DNA from: DATGEP01 sp035310125
GTDB lineage: Bacteria; Chloroflexota; Ktedonobacteria; Ktedonobacterales; JADMIN01
Length of the DNA: 18,742 nucleotides
Reading direction: 5' to 3'
Assembly (NCBI GenBank): GCA_035310125.1
Contig: DATGEP010000411.1
Coordinates: forward strand, 1-18,742
Under the pieces are notes generated by a model. The model was not told the origin of the DNA. It ran no database searches and worked only from the letters and a program-made list of their open reading frames with translations. A program made the position numbers and the translations under genes. Position 1 is the first letter of the stretch, and every line of letters begins with the position of its first letter. Below, piece after piece: positions 7,810 through 15,108 of the stretch.

Positions 7810-8002
7810 ACCGGTTCGAGCAGACAATGATGGGCTCGCCGGCCGGCTATCGCGTACGGCGCAAGCCTCACTCTTGCTGATCAACCATGCAGCGCGATGG
7901 CCCCTTATCGAGCTATGGGTGTCGAGCCGCACTGCCCGGTCGACCGAGTGCGAAACAAGCGCATTCATCGCGTGACTGGCGTGCCAGCATGCCACGCATC
8001 GT

Positions 8003-8338
8003 TTAGACGCCCACCGGCGAAAGGAACGGCTGCAACTTGTTTTCGAGCATTGGCTTGGGCATGAATCCGACCAATCGCGTCAGCAGTTTGCCGTCGCGGA
8101 AGAGCAGCATGCTCGGAATGCCGGTGACGCCGAACGCACTGGCCTGGCGGTGGTACTGGTCGACATCGATCTTGGCGACGCGCAGGCGCCCGTCATACTC
8201 CAGCGCAAGTTGCTCCAGGACAGGTGCGGCCATACGACAGGGTCCGCACCACGCGGCCCAGAAGTCAACCAGCACCGGCGTCTGGTCAGCGATGGCAGCA
8301 GCGAACGTATCGTCGGTGAGGTGAGTGATAGCACTCAT
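8003..8338 (-). CDS. trxA: Thioredoxin
   Basis: A 111-residue canonical thioredoxin: the active site WCGPC lies at residues 30-34, VDFWAAWCGPCRM gives the usual context, the buried Asp is at D25, and the cis-proline loop is GVTGIPSMLLF, followed by the closing helix. It reduces protein disulfides in the cytoplasm using thioredoxin reductase, which is not encoded here. The frame is open further upstream to an ATG at 8398, but the ATG at 8338 has GGAGA at proper spacing, matches the family N-terminus, and lies downstream of a strong promoter (8370-8398). The longer start would place coding sequence inside the operator. The gene is probably under a CsoR/CstR-type repressor, judging from the palindrome in its promoter. 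Confidence 0.93.
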   Translation of the reverse strand: MSAITHLTDDTFAAAIADQTPVLVDFWAAWCGPCRMAAPVLEQLALEYDGRLRVAKIDVDQYHRQASAFGVTGIPSMLLFRDGKLLTRLVGFMPKPMLENKLQPFLSPVGV

Positions 8339-8369
8339 GGGATTGTCTCCGTGTGGTCGAGTTGTCTTG

Positions 8370-8398
8370 AATATACCCACCTGGGGTATATTTTGCAA
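8370..8398 (-). promoter_or_regulatory. Sigma-70-type promoter of thioredoxin
   Basis: On the minus strand TTGCAA (8398-8393) and TATATT (8375-8370) are separated by exactly 17 bases. The start of transcription would fall near 8363, giving a ~25-base leader that contains the GGAGA ribosome binding site. The spacer is almost entirely filled by the palindrome at 8371-8391, so a bound repressor would occlude RNA polymerase. Confidence 0.75.
8371..8391. promoter_or_regulatory. CsoR/CstR-like operator palindrome
   Basis: ATATACCC, then 5 bases, then GGGTATAT: a perfect 8-bp inverted repeat. A/T-flanked C-tract/G-tract palindromes of this kind are typical of CsoR-family repressors, both copper-sensing CsoR and persulfide-sensing CstR. 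A CstR-type site would suit a promoter driving thioredoxin beside OsmC and thiol genes. No CsoR-family gene is in the window, so the regulator would be encoded elsewhere. Confidence 0.6.
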
Positions 8399-8415
8399 CT
8401 ACCCCAAGGGGTGGT
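8398..8415. promoter_or_regulatory. Second G-tract inverted repeat, possible second operator half
   Basis: ACTACCCC, AA, GGGGTGGT: inverted arms with one mismatched pair and a 2-base centre, about 25 bases from the centre of the first palindrome. It lies between the thioredoxin promoter and the divergent PDO-like fragment, where a second repressor tetramer could bind. Confidence 0.35.
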
Positions 8416-8449
8416 TTTGGCCGCGCGTGAGACGCGCTGAAACGACGGG

Positions 8450-8578
8450 ATGGCGTTTCTGACCGAAGCTGACCAGGACCAACTGAAAGAGATCTTCTCG
8501 AGGCAACTCGAGCAACCAGTCCGATTGCGCGTGCTGACAAGCCAACCAGCCGGCGGTACATTCCGGGCCAGGCGATGA
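8450..8578 (+). pseudogene. Truncated N-terminus of a PDO/glutaredoxin-like disulfide oxidoreductase
   Basis: The frame starts MAFLTEADQDQLKEIFSRQL and continues EQPVRLRVLTSQP. This is the opening of the tandem-thioredoxin-fold family related to Pyrococcus protein disulfide oxidoreductase (opening helix, then x-P-V-x-L-x-x-F-T strand). In intact members a CxxC follows a few residues later. Here the frame degrades into AGGTFRARR and stops at 42 residues. The gene diverges from thioredoxin across the shared operator region, so it was probably once co-regulated with it. No continuation is recognisable in the other frames downstream, which suggests a deletion rather than a single frameshift. Confidence 0.5.
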
Positions 8579-8933
8579 ACACTGTCAGCGGCAGTGTGGC
8601 AGCGACCTTATCCTGCTGGCGGTGGGTGGACTCGACTCTGGCACACGCACCGACCGCGATTGCCGTCCGGCGCCACGACTGGTTGTATGGTTGCTGCAGT
8701 CGCTGGAATCGCTGGCCGTCCTGGTAGCGCTTGCTGGCCTCGTCATGATGGCGACCGCCTGGCCGCGTTTCCGGCGCCGAAGCGACCCCGCTCGCCCGAC
8801 CTGAAAGCCCGCGGGGCCGCGGGCGTTATCGGAGCAATGACGCGTACCCCTGCCGCGAAGGGCGGCCGCTGCGGCTCGGCCGTCATTCGCGGTAGGTATT
8901 GCACCCGGCTGCTGAGGCGAGGATGCTACGGAC
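8579..8933 (+). other. Degraded region between the PDO-like fragment and a membrane protein gene
   Basis: There is no well-supported intact gene here. The only noteworthy frame is 8622-8804 (GTG start, 60 residues), whose middle contains one plausible membrane span in LVVWLLQSLESLAVLVALAG followed by an Arg-rich tail. It has no clear ribosome binding site. It may be a small membrane protein or debris. Confidence 0.35.
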
Positions 8934-9368
8934 GTGCCGTTGCACGTTCGCTGGAAATCTCGCCCATGGCTCATGTTCGTGAGCCTCGTTGCACTCGGGC
9001 CTGCAGCGGCGCTCTGGGCTGCAGCTCTCGCGGACTCAATCGGGATGAGCCATCTGTTGATCGACTTGCCTGTGCCAGCCGCCGCGACCAATCGACCAGA
9101 GCGCCTGCTACTGCTGCTGGCATTCCTCGCGGTCACGCTCGTGTTGCCGCTTCTCGCCGTGCTTTCTGGCGTGTTGGCGACAACCTCCTTCGAGCTGCGA
9201 ATCTCCGGCTGGGAGATCACAGCCCGGGTGCGCCTGCCCGCTCCACCCTGGACCCCGCGTCAACTGGTAATCGCGGTGCTCCTGCTCGTCGGGGCGGCGC
9301 TTTTTCTGGCCATGGCCGGGCATCTGGCGGCCGATTGCCTCCTTGGCGCCGATTGCGTCTCGCGCTGA
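8934..9368 (+). CDS. Small membrane protein of unknown function
   Basis: A 144-residue protein starting with GTG, with GAGG about 11 bases upstream. Three hydrophobic spans are visible: about residues 11-33 (WLMFVSLVALGPAAALWAAA), 58-82 (LLLLLAFLAVTLVLPLLAVL) and 110-130 (LVIAVLLLVGAALFLAMAG). A beta-like soluble stretch SFELRISGWEITARVRLPAP lies between the second and third, and a Cys pair is at the very end (CLLGADC). I do not recognise the family. It is flanked on both sides by decayed sequence and sits about 400 bases upstream of the intact LuxR-type regulator. The continuous hydrophobic pattern supports real coding. Confidence 0.5.
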   Translation: MPLHVRWKSRPWLMFVSLVALGPAAALWAAALADSIGMSHLLIDLPVPAAATNRPERLLLLLAFLAVTLVLPLLAVLSGVLATTSFELRISGWEITARVRLPAPPWTPRQLVIAVLLLVGAALFLAMAGHLAADCLLGADCVSR

Positions 9369-9375
9369 CGAATAC

Positions 9376-9591
9376 ACAACCCCGCCATCGGACTATTTCG
9401 ATGCTGGAGCAACCCAATCGCGCTGATCCCGATCGCCATGTCCGCTACGGCCGTGGCCATCGTCCTGGTTCCACCTGGCGTTTGTCGGCGCTGCACCGGG
9501 AGGCCAACACCTTCGACTCGCTTTGGCGGTCGCGGCGGCGACTCTTCTGGCCGGCGGTGTTGGCGAACCGAGCATCGCTGCACACGGTTAG
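9376..9591 (+). pseudogene. Frameshifted remnant of a small hydrophobic protein
   Basis: One frame reads NPAIGLFRCWSNPIALIPIA, then MSATAVAIVLV, and loses character near 9465. The neighbouring frame then continues plausibly as HLAFVGAAPGG, then LRLALAVAAATLLAGGVGEP, to a stop at 9589-9591. Together they look like a two-span membrane protein broken by a frameshift around 9460-9475. No family is named. The rest of the gap up to 9765 shows no gene, and I could not place a clear promoter for the regulator at 9766. Confidence 0.3.
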
Positions 9592-9765
9592 CAGCGCTCG
9601 CGGTCAGCGGTCAGATAGCCCAGGGTCGCTGAACGTGGCACTGGTGCTCGACCCTTGCCGGGCGAGAGGCGCTGCAACCTGGCGCCATGCTGCCTCTAAG
9701 ATCGACCGAGTCCTCGATCGGGCGGTGGATTCGCTGAGTTGTAGCGGACAGCGTCCGCGTGTTGA

Positions 9766-12687
9766 ATGGCGGGAATGCAACGGATCCTGTGTCCGACACT
9801 CGTCGGCCGGCGCGCTGAGCTGGGTCTCCTCTCAGCATTGTGTAGCCGCCTGCCGCACGGACGAGGCGGAACCGCCGTAATCTTCGGCGAGGCCGGGGTC
9901 GGCAAATCCCGGCTTGTCCGTGAGGCGGCGGCGACGGCGCGAGCCGATGGTCAGGTCGTACTCACCGGACGGGCCGTGCAGACGGGCAACCACATTGCCT
10001 TCAGGCCATTGACAGAGGCACTGCTGGCAGCCTTTCGCGCAACTGGCCCCCCAGCATTGCCGGAGCTGGCACCGTTTCGCACTGCGCTCGGGCGACTCGT
10101 TCCAGAGTGGCATCAGGCTAGCGGAGTGGATCATGATCGATCGGCCGTACTGGTTGGTGAAGGGCTGCTGCGGCTGCTCCGTGCGGTTGGCGGCCGCAAT
10201 GGGTGCGTACTTGTCCTCGAGGACTTGCATTGGGCCGATCCCGACACGCTGGCAGTGTTGGAATACCTGAGCGATCATCTGGACGAAGAATCGATCGCCT
10301 GCCTTGTAACCCTCCGTTCCGACGAGCCAGGCATCGGCCTCAATGCGGCTCACGCGCTGGTTGCGCGCCGCACTGCGATGCCCGTGGAGCTGTCGCGTCT
10401 TGGCCCAGGGGAAGCCGACGAAATGGCCCGCTGCTGCCTGATCGCGTCGGACCTCGAGCCGTCCTTGCGCGGAGTATTGTCCCGCGCTGAGGGGCTCCCG
10501 TTTCTGATCGAAGAGCTCCTCGCTTCATCGATCGGCAGTGGCGCACTCGTTCGAGAAGGCGCGGCGTGGACCATTTCGTCCAACCCGACCGTGGTGATTC
10601 CACGCACCTTCGCCGACACAATCCGGCGACGGTTGAACTCACTCGGCGAGCGGGATGCCCACATGTTGCGCGTTGCAGCGCTCCTGGGGCGCGGGTTCAG
10701 CTGGTCCGTGTTGGGAGCCGTGCTTCAACTGGACCAGGCCACCGTATCCACCGGTTTGCGTCGGGCAGTCGACGCCCAGCTTCTCGAGGTTGAATCGGAT
10801 GGCTGTCGGTTCCGCCACGCACTGACGCGCGACGCCATCCTGGGGGAGCTGTTGCCACACGAGCGAGCGGACCTGGCCCGCGCGGCGCTGGTCGTCATTC
10901 AGCAGCTCGAACCGGCCCTGCCTGAAGCGTGGTGCGAGCTCGCGGCGCATCTCGCCGAAGAAGCCGGCGACCGGCCTCAGGTCGCACGCTTGTTACTGAC
11001 GATTGGCAGACGCGCCTTGGAGGCGGGGGCGCTCAGCACGGCGGAAGCCACGCTCGAACAGGCGCACACTCACGCCACCGGTGACGTGGGGCTCATGGTG
11101 GACATCGACGAGGTGCTCAGCGAAGTGCTCGCGCACGTGGGTAACACCGACCGAGTGTTCGAGGTGAGCCAACACTTGCTGCGCATGCTCGCCGAGATTC
11201 CCGGTTCATCACGACGTCATGCGGAGGTTCATTTGCGGCTCGCGCGCGCCGCCGTTGCTTCTAATCAATGGTCGCTCGCCGACAAGCATCTGACATCCGC
11301 GCGTGAGCTGGCCGCCCCGACGGCCGATGCTCGCTTGTCGGCGCGCATCGACGTGGTCTCTGCTCAATCCGCCCTGGGTGAGCGACGTTTCGACGAAGCG
11401 GTCGCGCTGGCCCAGGCCGCCCTGGAATCAGCCGAACAAGTCGATTTCGCCGAAGCCGCCTGCGAGGCGCTGGAGGTTATCGGACGACGAGCACGCCAGC
11501 AAGATCTCGACGAGGCTGAGGCGCCGTTTGCCCAGGCCTTTCAAATCGCGGTCACGCACAATCTGCCGGTATGGCGCCTCCGCGCACTCCATGAGCTGGG
11601 CACGATCGACATGCTCCGATTCGGTGGAGTAGACCGGCTCGAGCAGGCACGCGAGCTCGCACAACAGTCGGGCGCGCTTGGCATGGTCGCCATTCTCGAC
11701 CTCCAACTCGCCGCGGTGCGCGGCTTCCGCTTCGAACCGGAGCTGGGCATCGCCGCGGCTCGGCGGTGCGCGGCGGCGGCGCGACGGCTGCAGCTGGGGG
11801 TGGCGCTCCCGCGAGCGCTGGTGCAGGAGGCCGCATGTCAGGGGTTCCTCGGGCGCAAAAACGAAATGGAGGCAGCCATTCGCGAAGCCCTGGTCCTGGC
11901 AGATGGCGACATCGACGTGATGATTGGTGCGATCGGTCTCGGCCGCGGGCTGTACTTCATGTTTCAGGACCGTCGACGGGCGGCACTGGTGGAGTTGGAC
12001 CGGGCGATGGAGCTCGTCCGTCAGCAGCCCAGCGTGCCACCCTATCTGTTTCGACCGTTGTGGGCGCTGGTGCGTACTGTCGAGGACACAGGTGGTGAGG
12101 TGGCGCAATCGGAGGTGCGCGCCGCGGACGTCGCTGGGGTCGGCCTCAACCGGGCGCTGCTCGGCTACGCCCACGCAGTGACCCTCGGCAGGACAGGCCC
12201 GGCTGACGCCGCGGCCGCGGCATTTGTCGAAGCGGACCATGACCTGCTCAGCCAGGGCTCGTGCGAGGCCTTCCGTCAGCTGGCGCGACGTCTGGTGGCC
12301 GAAGCGGCGCTCGTCGATGGCTGGGGCGAGCCGGTGCGGTGGCTGCGTGAGGCGGCCACATACTTCGAAGGAACGGGCCATGGCCGTCTGGTAGCGGCCT
12401 GCCACTCGCTCCTGCGCAAGGCCGGCGTGACGACGCCCCGCAGAGGGCGTGGCGAGAGCGTGGTCCCAGCGGCATTGCGCAAGTTGAACATCACCAGCCG
12501 CGAAATGGACGTGCTGGTGCTCGTCGCTCAGCGACTCCCGAATAGGGAAATCGGGGAGCGGCTGTACCTCTCAACACGCACGGTCGAGAAGCACGTGGAA
12601 CAACTGCTGTCGAAGACGAGCACGCACAGTCGCTCGGAGCTCGCGTCCGTGCTCCATAGCGTCGCCGCGAAAGACGCCCCCCGTTAG
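9766..12687 (+). CDS. LuxR-family transcriptional regulator with AAA ATPase and TPR domains (LAL type)
   Basis: An intact 973-residue protein. Residues 11-25 (TLVGRRAELGLLSAL) open the ATPase, Walker A is GEAGVGKS at 41-48, and Walker B is CVLVLEDLHWAD at about 147-158. A winged-helix-like region and a long TPR-like helical array (about 390-880) follow. A LuxR HTH closes the protein at about 907-960: LNITSREMDVLVLVAQRLPN, then REIGERLYLSTRTVEKHVEQ. The architecture equals that of the split regulator at 1135-4018, so it serves as the template for judging that frameshift. These regulators are ATP-dependent activators responding to small ligands or protein partners. An alternative ATG at 9775 would remove three residues; neither start has a strong ribosome binding site. 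The cupin/cupredoxin operon begins about 100 bases downstream on the same strand and is a candidate target. Confidence 0.92.
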   Translation: MAGMQRILCPTLVGRRAELGLLSALCSRLPHGRGGTAVIFGEAGVGKSRLVREAAATARADGQVVLTGRAVQTGNHIAFRPLTEALLAAFRATGPPALPELAPFRTALGRLVPEWHQASGVDHDRSAVLVGEGLLRLLRAVGGRNGCVLVLEDLHWADPDTLAVLEYLSDHLDEESIACLVTLRSDEPGIGLNAAHALVARRTAMPVELSRLGPGEADEMARCCLIASDLEPSLRGVLSRAEGLPFLIEELLASSIGSGALVREGAAWTISSNPTVVIPRTFADTIRRRLNSLGERDAHMLRVAALLGRGFSWSVLGAVLQLDQATVSTGLRRAVDAQLLEVESDGCRFRHALTRDAILGELLPHERADLARAALVVIQQLEPALPEAWCELAAHLAEEAGDRPQVARLLLTIGRRALEAGALSTAEATLEQAHTHATGDVGLMVDIDEVLSEVLAHVGNTDRVFEVSQHLLRMLAEIPGSSRRHAEVHLRLARAAVASNQWSLADKHLTSARELAAPTADARLSARIDVVSAQSALGERRFDEAVALAQAALESAEQVDFAEAACEALEVIGRRARQQDLDEAEAPFAQAFQIAVTHNLPVWRLRALHELGTIDMLRFGGVDRLEQARELAQQSGALGMVAILDLQLAAVRGFRFEPELGIAAARRCAAAARRLQLGVALPRALVQEAACQGFLGRKNEMEAAIREALVLADGDIDVMIGAIGLGRGLYFMFQDRRRAALVELDRAMELVRQQPSVPPYLFRPLWALVRTVEDTGGEVAQSEVRAADVAGVGLNRALLGYAHAVTLGRTGPADAAAAAFVEADHDLLSQGSCEAFRQLARRLVAEAALVDGWGEPVRWLREAATYFEGTGHGRLVAACHSLLRKAGVTTPRRGRGESVVPAALRKLNITSREMDVLVLVAQRLPNREIGERLYLSTRTVEKHVEQLLSKTSTHSRSELASVLHSVAAKDAPR

Positions 12688-12732
12688 CCGAAACAGATTC
12701 TGGTTCTCTTCATTTTGCGTCGCAACCGTCGT

Positions 12733-12764
12733 TAACTACGTACACATCGGCGACTAACTGCGTA
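12733..12764. promoter_or_regulatory. Direct repeat TAACTRCGTA, 22-bp spacing, upstream of the cupin operon
   Basis: TAACTACGTA at 12733-12742 and TAACTGCGTA at 12755-12764 match at 9 of 10 positions. They start 22 bases apart, about two helical turns, which puts both on the same DNA face. They sit in the short gap between the LuxR-type gene and the cupin gene, where an activator such as a LuxR protein could bind. MalT-type regulators are known to use direct repeats. Function is inferred from position and spacing. Confidence 0.4.
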
Positions 12765-12801
12765 GCGATAGCCGATGCGGCGCGCCGCCCGTCGCGGGAA
12801 G

Positions 12802-13281
12802 ATGCCCGACGTGAAGCCGTATCAATTGGGTCCAGAGCAGGGACACGCAGTCTGGAACTCGGGTGGCCTCATGACCTTCAAGGCCACTGGCGCCGATACC
12901 AGTGGGCGGTTCTGGCTCATGGAGTACCTCGTCGGTCCTGGGACGACGGTGGCGCTCCACAGTCATGCTGGCGAGGACCAGGCCTGGTACGTGATCGAGG
13001 GCGAGCTCCGTTGCACCGTCGGCGAGCTCTCGTTCAGGGCTCAGCCCGCAACGTTCGTCTACCTACCACGCGGCGTGCTGCACGGACTGACGGTCGAGAC
13101 GAGCAGCGCCAGGCTCCTGGTGCTGGGAACACCTGCGGGCGCTGAACACGTCTTCTGGGAGACGGGTGAGCCAGCCGCAGCCCTGACACTGCCACCTCGT
13201 CAGCGGCTACTCGACCCAGAGCGGCTCGCCGCCCCGCGCGCCATGTACGGCGTGCGGCTCGCGGATCACTCGACACTCTGA
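12802..13281 (+). CDS. Cupin-domain protein
   Basis: A single-domain cupin of about 156-168 residues. The two cupin motifs are visible: VALHSHAGEDQAWYVIEGEL (metal-ligand His and Glu), then FRAQPATFVYLPRGVLHGLT (the closing P-x-x-x-x-H). Close relatives include quercetinase-like and other small metal-binding cupins; the substrate cannot be told. The start is uncertain. ATG 12775 has no ribosome binding site, and ATG 12802 has GGGAAG too close. GTG 12811 gives a start at MKPYQLGPEQG, typical of the family, with GGAAG about nine bases before. It is the first gene of a compact operon with the cupredoxin (20-base gap) and a membrane protein. Confidence 0.85.
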   Translation: MPDVKPYQLGPEQGHAVWNSGGLMTFKATGADTSGRFWLMEYLVGPGTTVALHSHAGEDQAWYVIEGELRCTVGELSFRAQPATFVYLPRGVLHGLTVETSSARLLVLGTPAGAEHVFWETGEPAAALTLPPRQRLLDPERLAAPRAMYGVRLADHSTL

Positions 13282-13301
13282 AAACAAAGGGGACCTGTCA
13301 A

Positions 13302-13877
13302 ATGCGCACAGTGTTCATCGCCATCATTGCCGCGCTCACAGCAGCCGGAGTCGGGCTGCTACCCGCCAACGCCGCGTCGGCCGTCTCCGGCAAGACCGTT
13401 CAGATTGTTGGCACGGAATCGTTCCAGCCGGACGAGTTCTTCTCGATCACCTACCGGTTTACGCCGCGCCACGTGACCGTCCACTCGGGTCAGCCGATTA
13501 CCTGGAACAACCAGACCACCGACGGGCATACCGTGTCGATCGTCGCGCCTGCCGACGTCCCGAAAACGGTCAACCAGGTAAACAACTGCGGAATTTGTAA
13601 CCAGCTTCAGGCCGCCCACTTCCCGAACGGCGCGCCCCCCGCCGGTCAGCCGGTCCTGGTTCTGGAGGATTTCAAGCCGGCCAATCCACCGGCACATTTC
13701 GATGCGCCAGGCGACTCGGTGGTCGTGCCTCCCCCGGGTCTTGGCCTGCCGCTGTCGGTGACCGCCATCGTGACCGCGCCAGCCGGAAGCGAGCTGAGCT
13801 ACATTTGCGCATTTCACCCGTGGATGCAGGGCACCATCCGCGTCCTACCACCCTCGGATCCGGATGCGGATAACTAG
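13302..13877 (+). CDS. Exported cupredoxin (type-1 copper, plastocyanin/azurin-like) protein
   Basis: A 191-residue protein with a signal peptide (residues 1-25, ending PANAASA) and an AAAGGGGA ribosome binding site. The cupredoxin fold is marked by VHSGQPITWNNQTTDGHTVS near the N-terminal copper ligand H76 and by SYICAFHPWMQGTIRV at the C-terminus, which gives the remaining ligands C169, H172 and M175. That is a complete H-C-H-M type-1 copper set. The insert between strands is unusually long (residues 85-150), Pro-rich, and carries an extra CGIC pair (C96, C99). The predicted role is one-electron transfer or copper handling outside the membrane. The gene lies between the cupin and a polytopic membrane protein, so the three may work together. 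Confidence 0.9.
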   Translation: MRTVFIAIIAALTAAGVGLLPANAASAVSGKTVQIVGTESFQPDEFFSITYRFTPRHVTVHSGQPITWNNQTTDGHTVSIVAPADVPKTVNQVNNCGICNQLQAAHFPNGAPPAGQPVLVLEDFKPANPPAHFDAPGDSVVVPPPGLGLPLSVTAIVTAPAGSELSYICAFHPWMQGTIRVLPPSDPDADN

Positions 13878-13896
13878 TCGAACAGGAGTACTGATC

Positions 13897-14514
13897 ATGG
13901 CATCATCGTCCTCAGTTTTCACCAACCGGCGCGCACAAGCCACGCTGTGCTGGATAGCCGCCGCCGAGCTGCTCGCGCTGATTCTGCAACTCGCGGGCGC
14001 GATCCCTTATGTGGGCGTCCTCGACACCGTGCTGAGTGTTGCCGCCCCCACGCTGTTTCTGGCGGTGTTTGCCGTCCTGTTCAGCCAGTTGCGTCCCAGC
14101 GTCTGGGCTTTGATTGCCGTTCTGTTCCAGGTGGTCAACAGCACGATGGTGCTTACAGGCGACGCACTGCAGCATGTCGTATTCCATTCGACGAACACGG
14201 CGATCGACAAAGGTAGTTTGTGGGTGATTACGGGAGCCATCCGCGACACCGTTGGCAACAACTTCCTGTATCTCGCGCTGGTGATCATGGGAGTCTTGCT
14301 GTTGGCCGAGCAGCGTCGCTGGCTGGGTGTGCTGGCCCTGGTCAATGCCGCGTTGGGCTGGCTGGATCTGGCGTTCGCCCAACAAATGGGTCTGCCCCCA
14401 CACGTCAACTTCCTGCTGTTGGTGGTCTGGCTGGCGGTGCTCGGTGGGTCCACATTGCGCATGTCACTGGTCGGTCGCCCCGTGCACGTACCGTTGCTGG
14501 TGCCTCAGACGTAG
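13897..14514 (+). CDS. Polytopic membrane protein (DUF4386-like)
   Basis: A 205-residue protein from the ATG at 13897, which has CAGGAG nine bases upstream. An in-frame ATG at 13864 would overlap the cupredoxin end and is less likely. About six membrane spans are visible, for example ELLALILQLAGAIPYVGVLD, TLFLAVFAVLFSQL, WALIAVLFQVVNSTMVLTGD, FLYLALVIMGVLLLAEQRR, LGVLALVNAALGWLDLAFA and FLLLVVWLAVLGGSTLR. The layout recalls DUF4386 proteins, an uncharacterised integral membrane family; this assignment is from memory. It begins 19 bases after the cupredoxin stop, clearly one transcription unit. Confidence 0.8.
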   Translation: MASSSSVFTNRRAQATLCWIAAAELLALILQLAGAIPYVGVLDTVLSVAAPTLFLAVFAVLFSQLRPSVWALIAVLFQVVNSTMVLTGDALQHVVFHSTNTAIDKGSLWVITGAIRDTVGNNFLYLALVIMGVLLLAEQRRWLGVLALVNAALGWLDLAFAQQMGLPPHVNFLLLVVWLAVLGGSTLRMSLVGRPVHVPLLVPQT

Positions 14515-14643
14515 CTCGGAACTGACGACCCCTCCCTCCCTACCCGATTGTCAATGACGCCAACTGACGGAAGCGAAACCGTCACGATCACGTGGACCTC
14601 ACCAATCCCTGAACCCGAAATCGCGCCACCTGGAGACACTTGA

Positions 14644-15108
14644 ATGCACAACAACCGAATCGATTGCCTCCGCAGACTTCTGCTTTGCCTCATGCTTGCG
14701 GCATCCGTTACACCGATGACGCTGCCCGATGCTTCTGTTGCTCACGCCGATGGGAGTGGGAGTCTCAGTATCTCGCCGGGCGTTGGGGTAGTTGGCTCCC
14801 GGTTCCACCTCCAGGGGACCGGCTTCCAGAACTTCTCGCTCATCACCCACGACCTGAACGTCACCGCATTCGACGCTTCAAACACCATTGTTGACGAGGG
14901 CTCGGTCACCGCCGGCGACGACGGCAGCATTGAGGTGGATATCGATACCAGTAGTGGTTCCTATACCAACGGAACGTACTGGGTACTCGCCACGTATACG
15001 TACTGGGGCGCACGCCATGACCCGGCCGATCCCCAACGCATCCTGTGCGACTTCTGCCCGACCAAGACCGTGCCTCTTGCCGACTCCGTGACGTTCACGC
15101 TCCAGTAG
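14644..15108 (+). CDS. Small secreted protein with Ig/TIG-like beta domain
   Basis: A 154-residue protein whose start is set by GGAGA seven bases upstream. The N-terminus (RRLLLCLMLAASVTPMTLPD, cleavage after about AHA, residue 35) is a signal peptide. The mature part begins SISPGVGVVGSRFHLQGTGF, the typical opening strand of IPT/TIG or similar Ig-like domains (G-x-V-G-x-x-F/V-x-L-x-G-x-G-F), followed by alternating beta-rich sequence. A late CDFC pair (C135, C138) could form a disulfide or bind metal. It follows the cupin-cupredoxin-membrane operon after 129 bases and may be co-transcribed. Function is unknown. Confidence 0.75.
   Translation: MHNNRIDCLRRLLLCLMLAASVTPMTLPDASVAHADGSGSLSISPGVGVVGSRFHLQGTGFQNFSLITHDLNVTAFDASNTIVDEGSVTAGDDGSIEVDIDTSSGSYTNGTYWVLATYTYWGARHDPADPQRILCDFCPTKTVPLADSVTFTLQ

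Noticed and set aside
8339..8398. Upstream extension of thioredoxin by 20 residues
   Set aside because: It would place coding sequence inside the promoter and operator. The ATG at 8338 has GGAGA and matches the family start.
8594..9880. Long plus-strand open frame of 428 codons
   Set aside because: Composition is Arg/Ser/His-rich without domains. It overlaps the better-supported membrane protein at 8934-9368 and the start of the LuxR-type gene in other frames. High GC keeps stops rare.
11428..12405. Minus-strand open frame of 325 codons
   Set aside because: Antisense shadow of the TPR region of the LuxR-type regulator at 9766-12687; no recognisable motif.
14554..14643. 29-codon plus-strand frame whose TGA abuts the ATG of the secreted protein
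   Set aside because: No ribosome binding site and no attenuator-like codon run or hairpin. Most likely chance, although the TGAATG junction would permit coupling.
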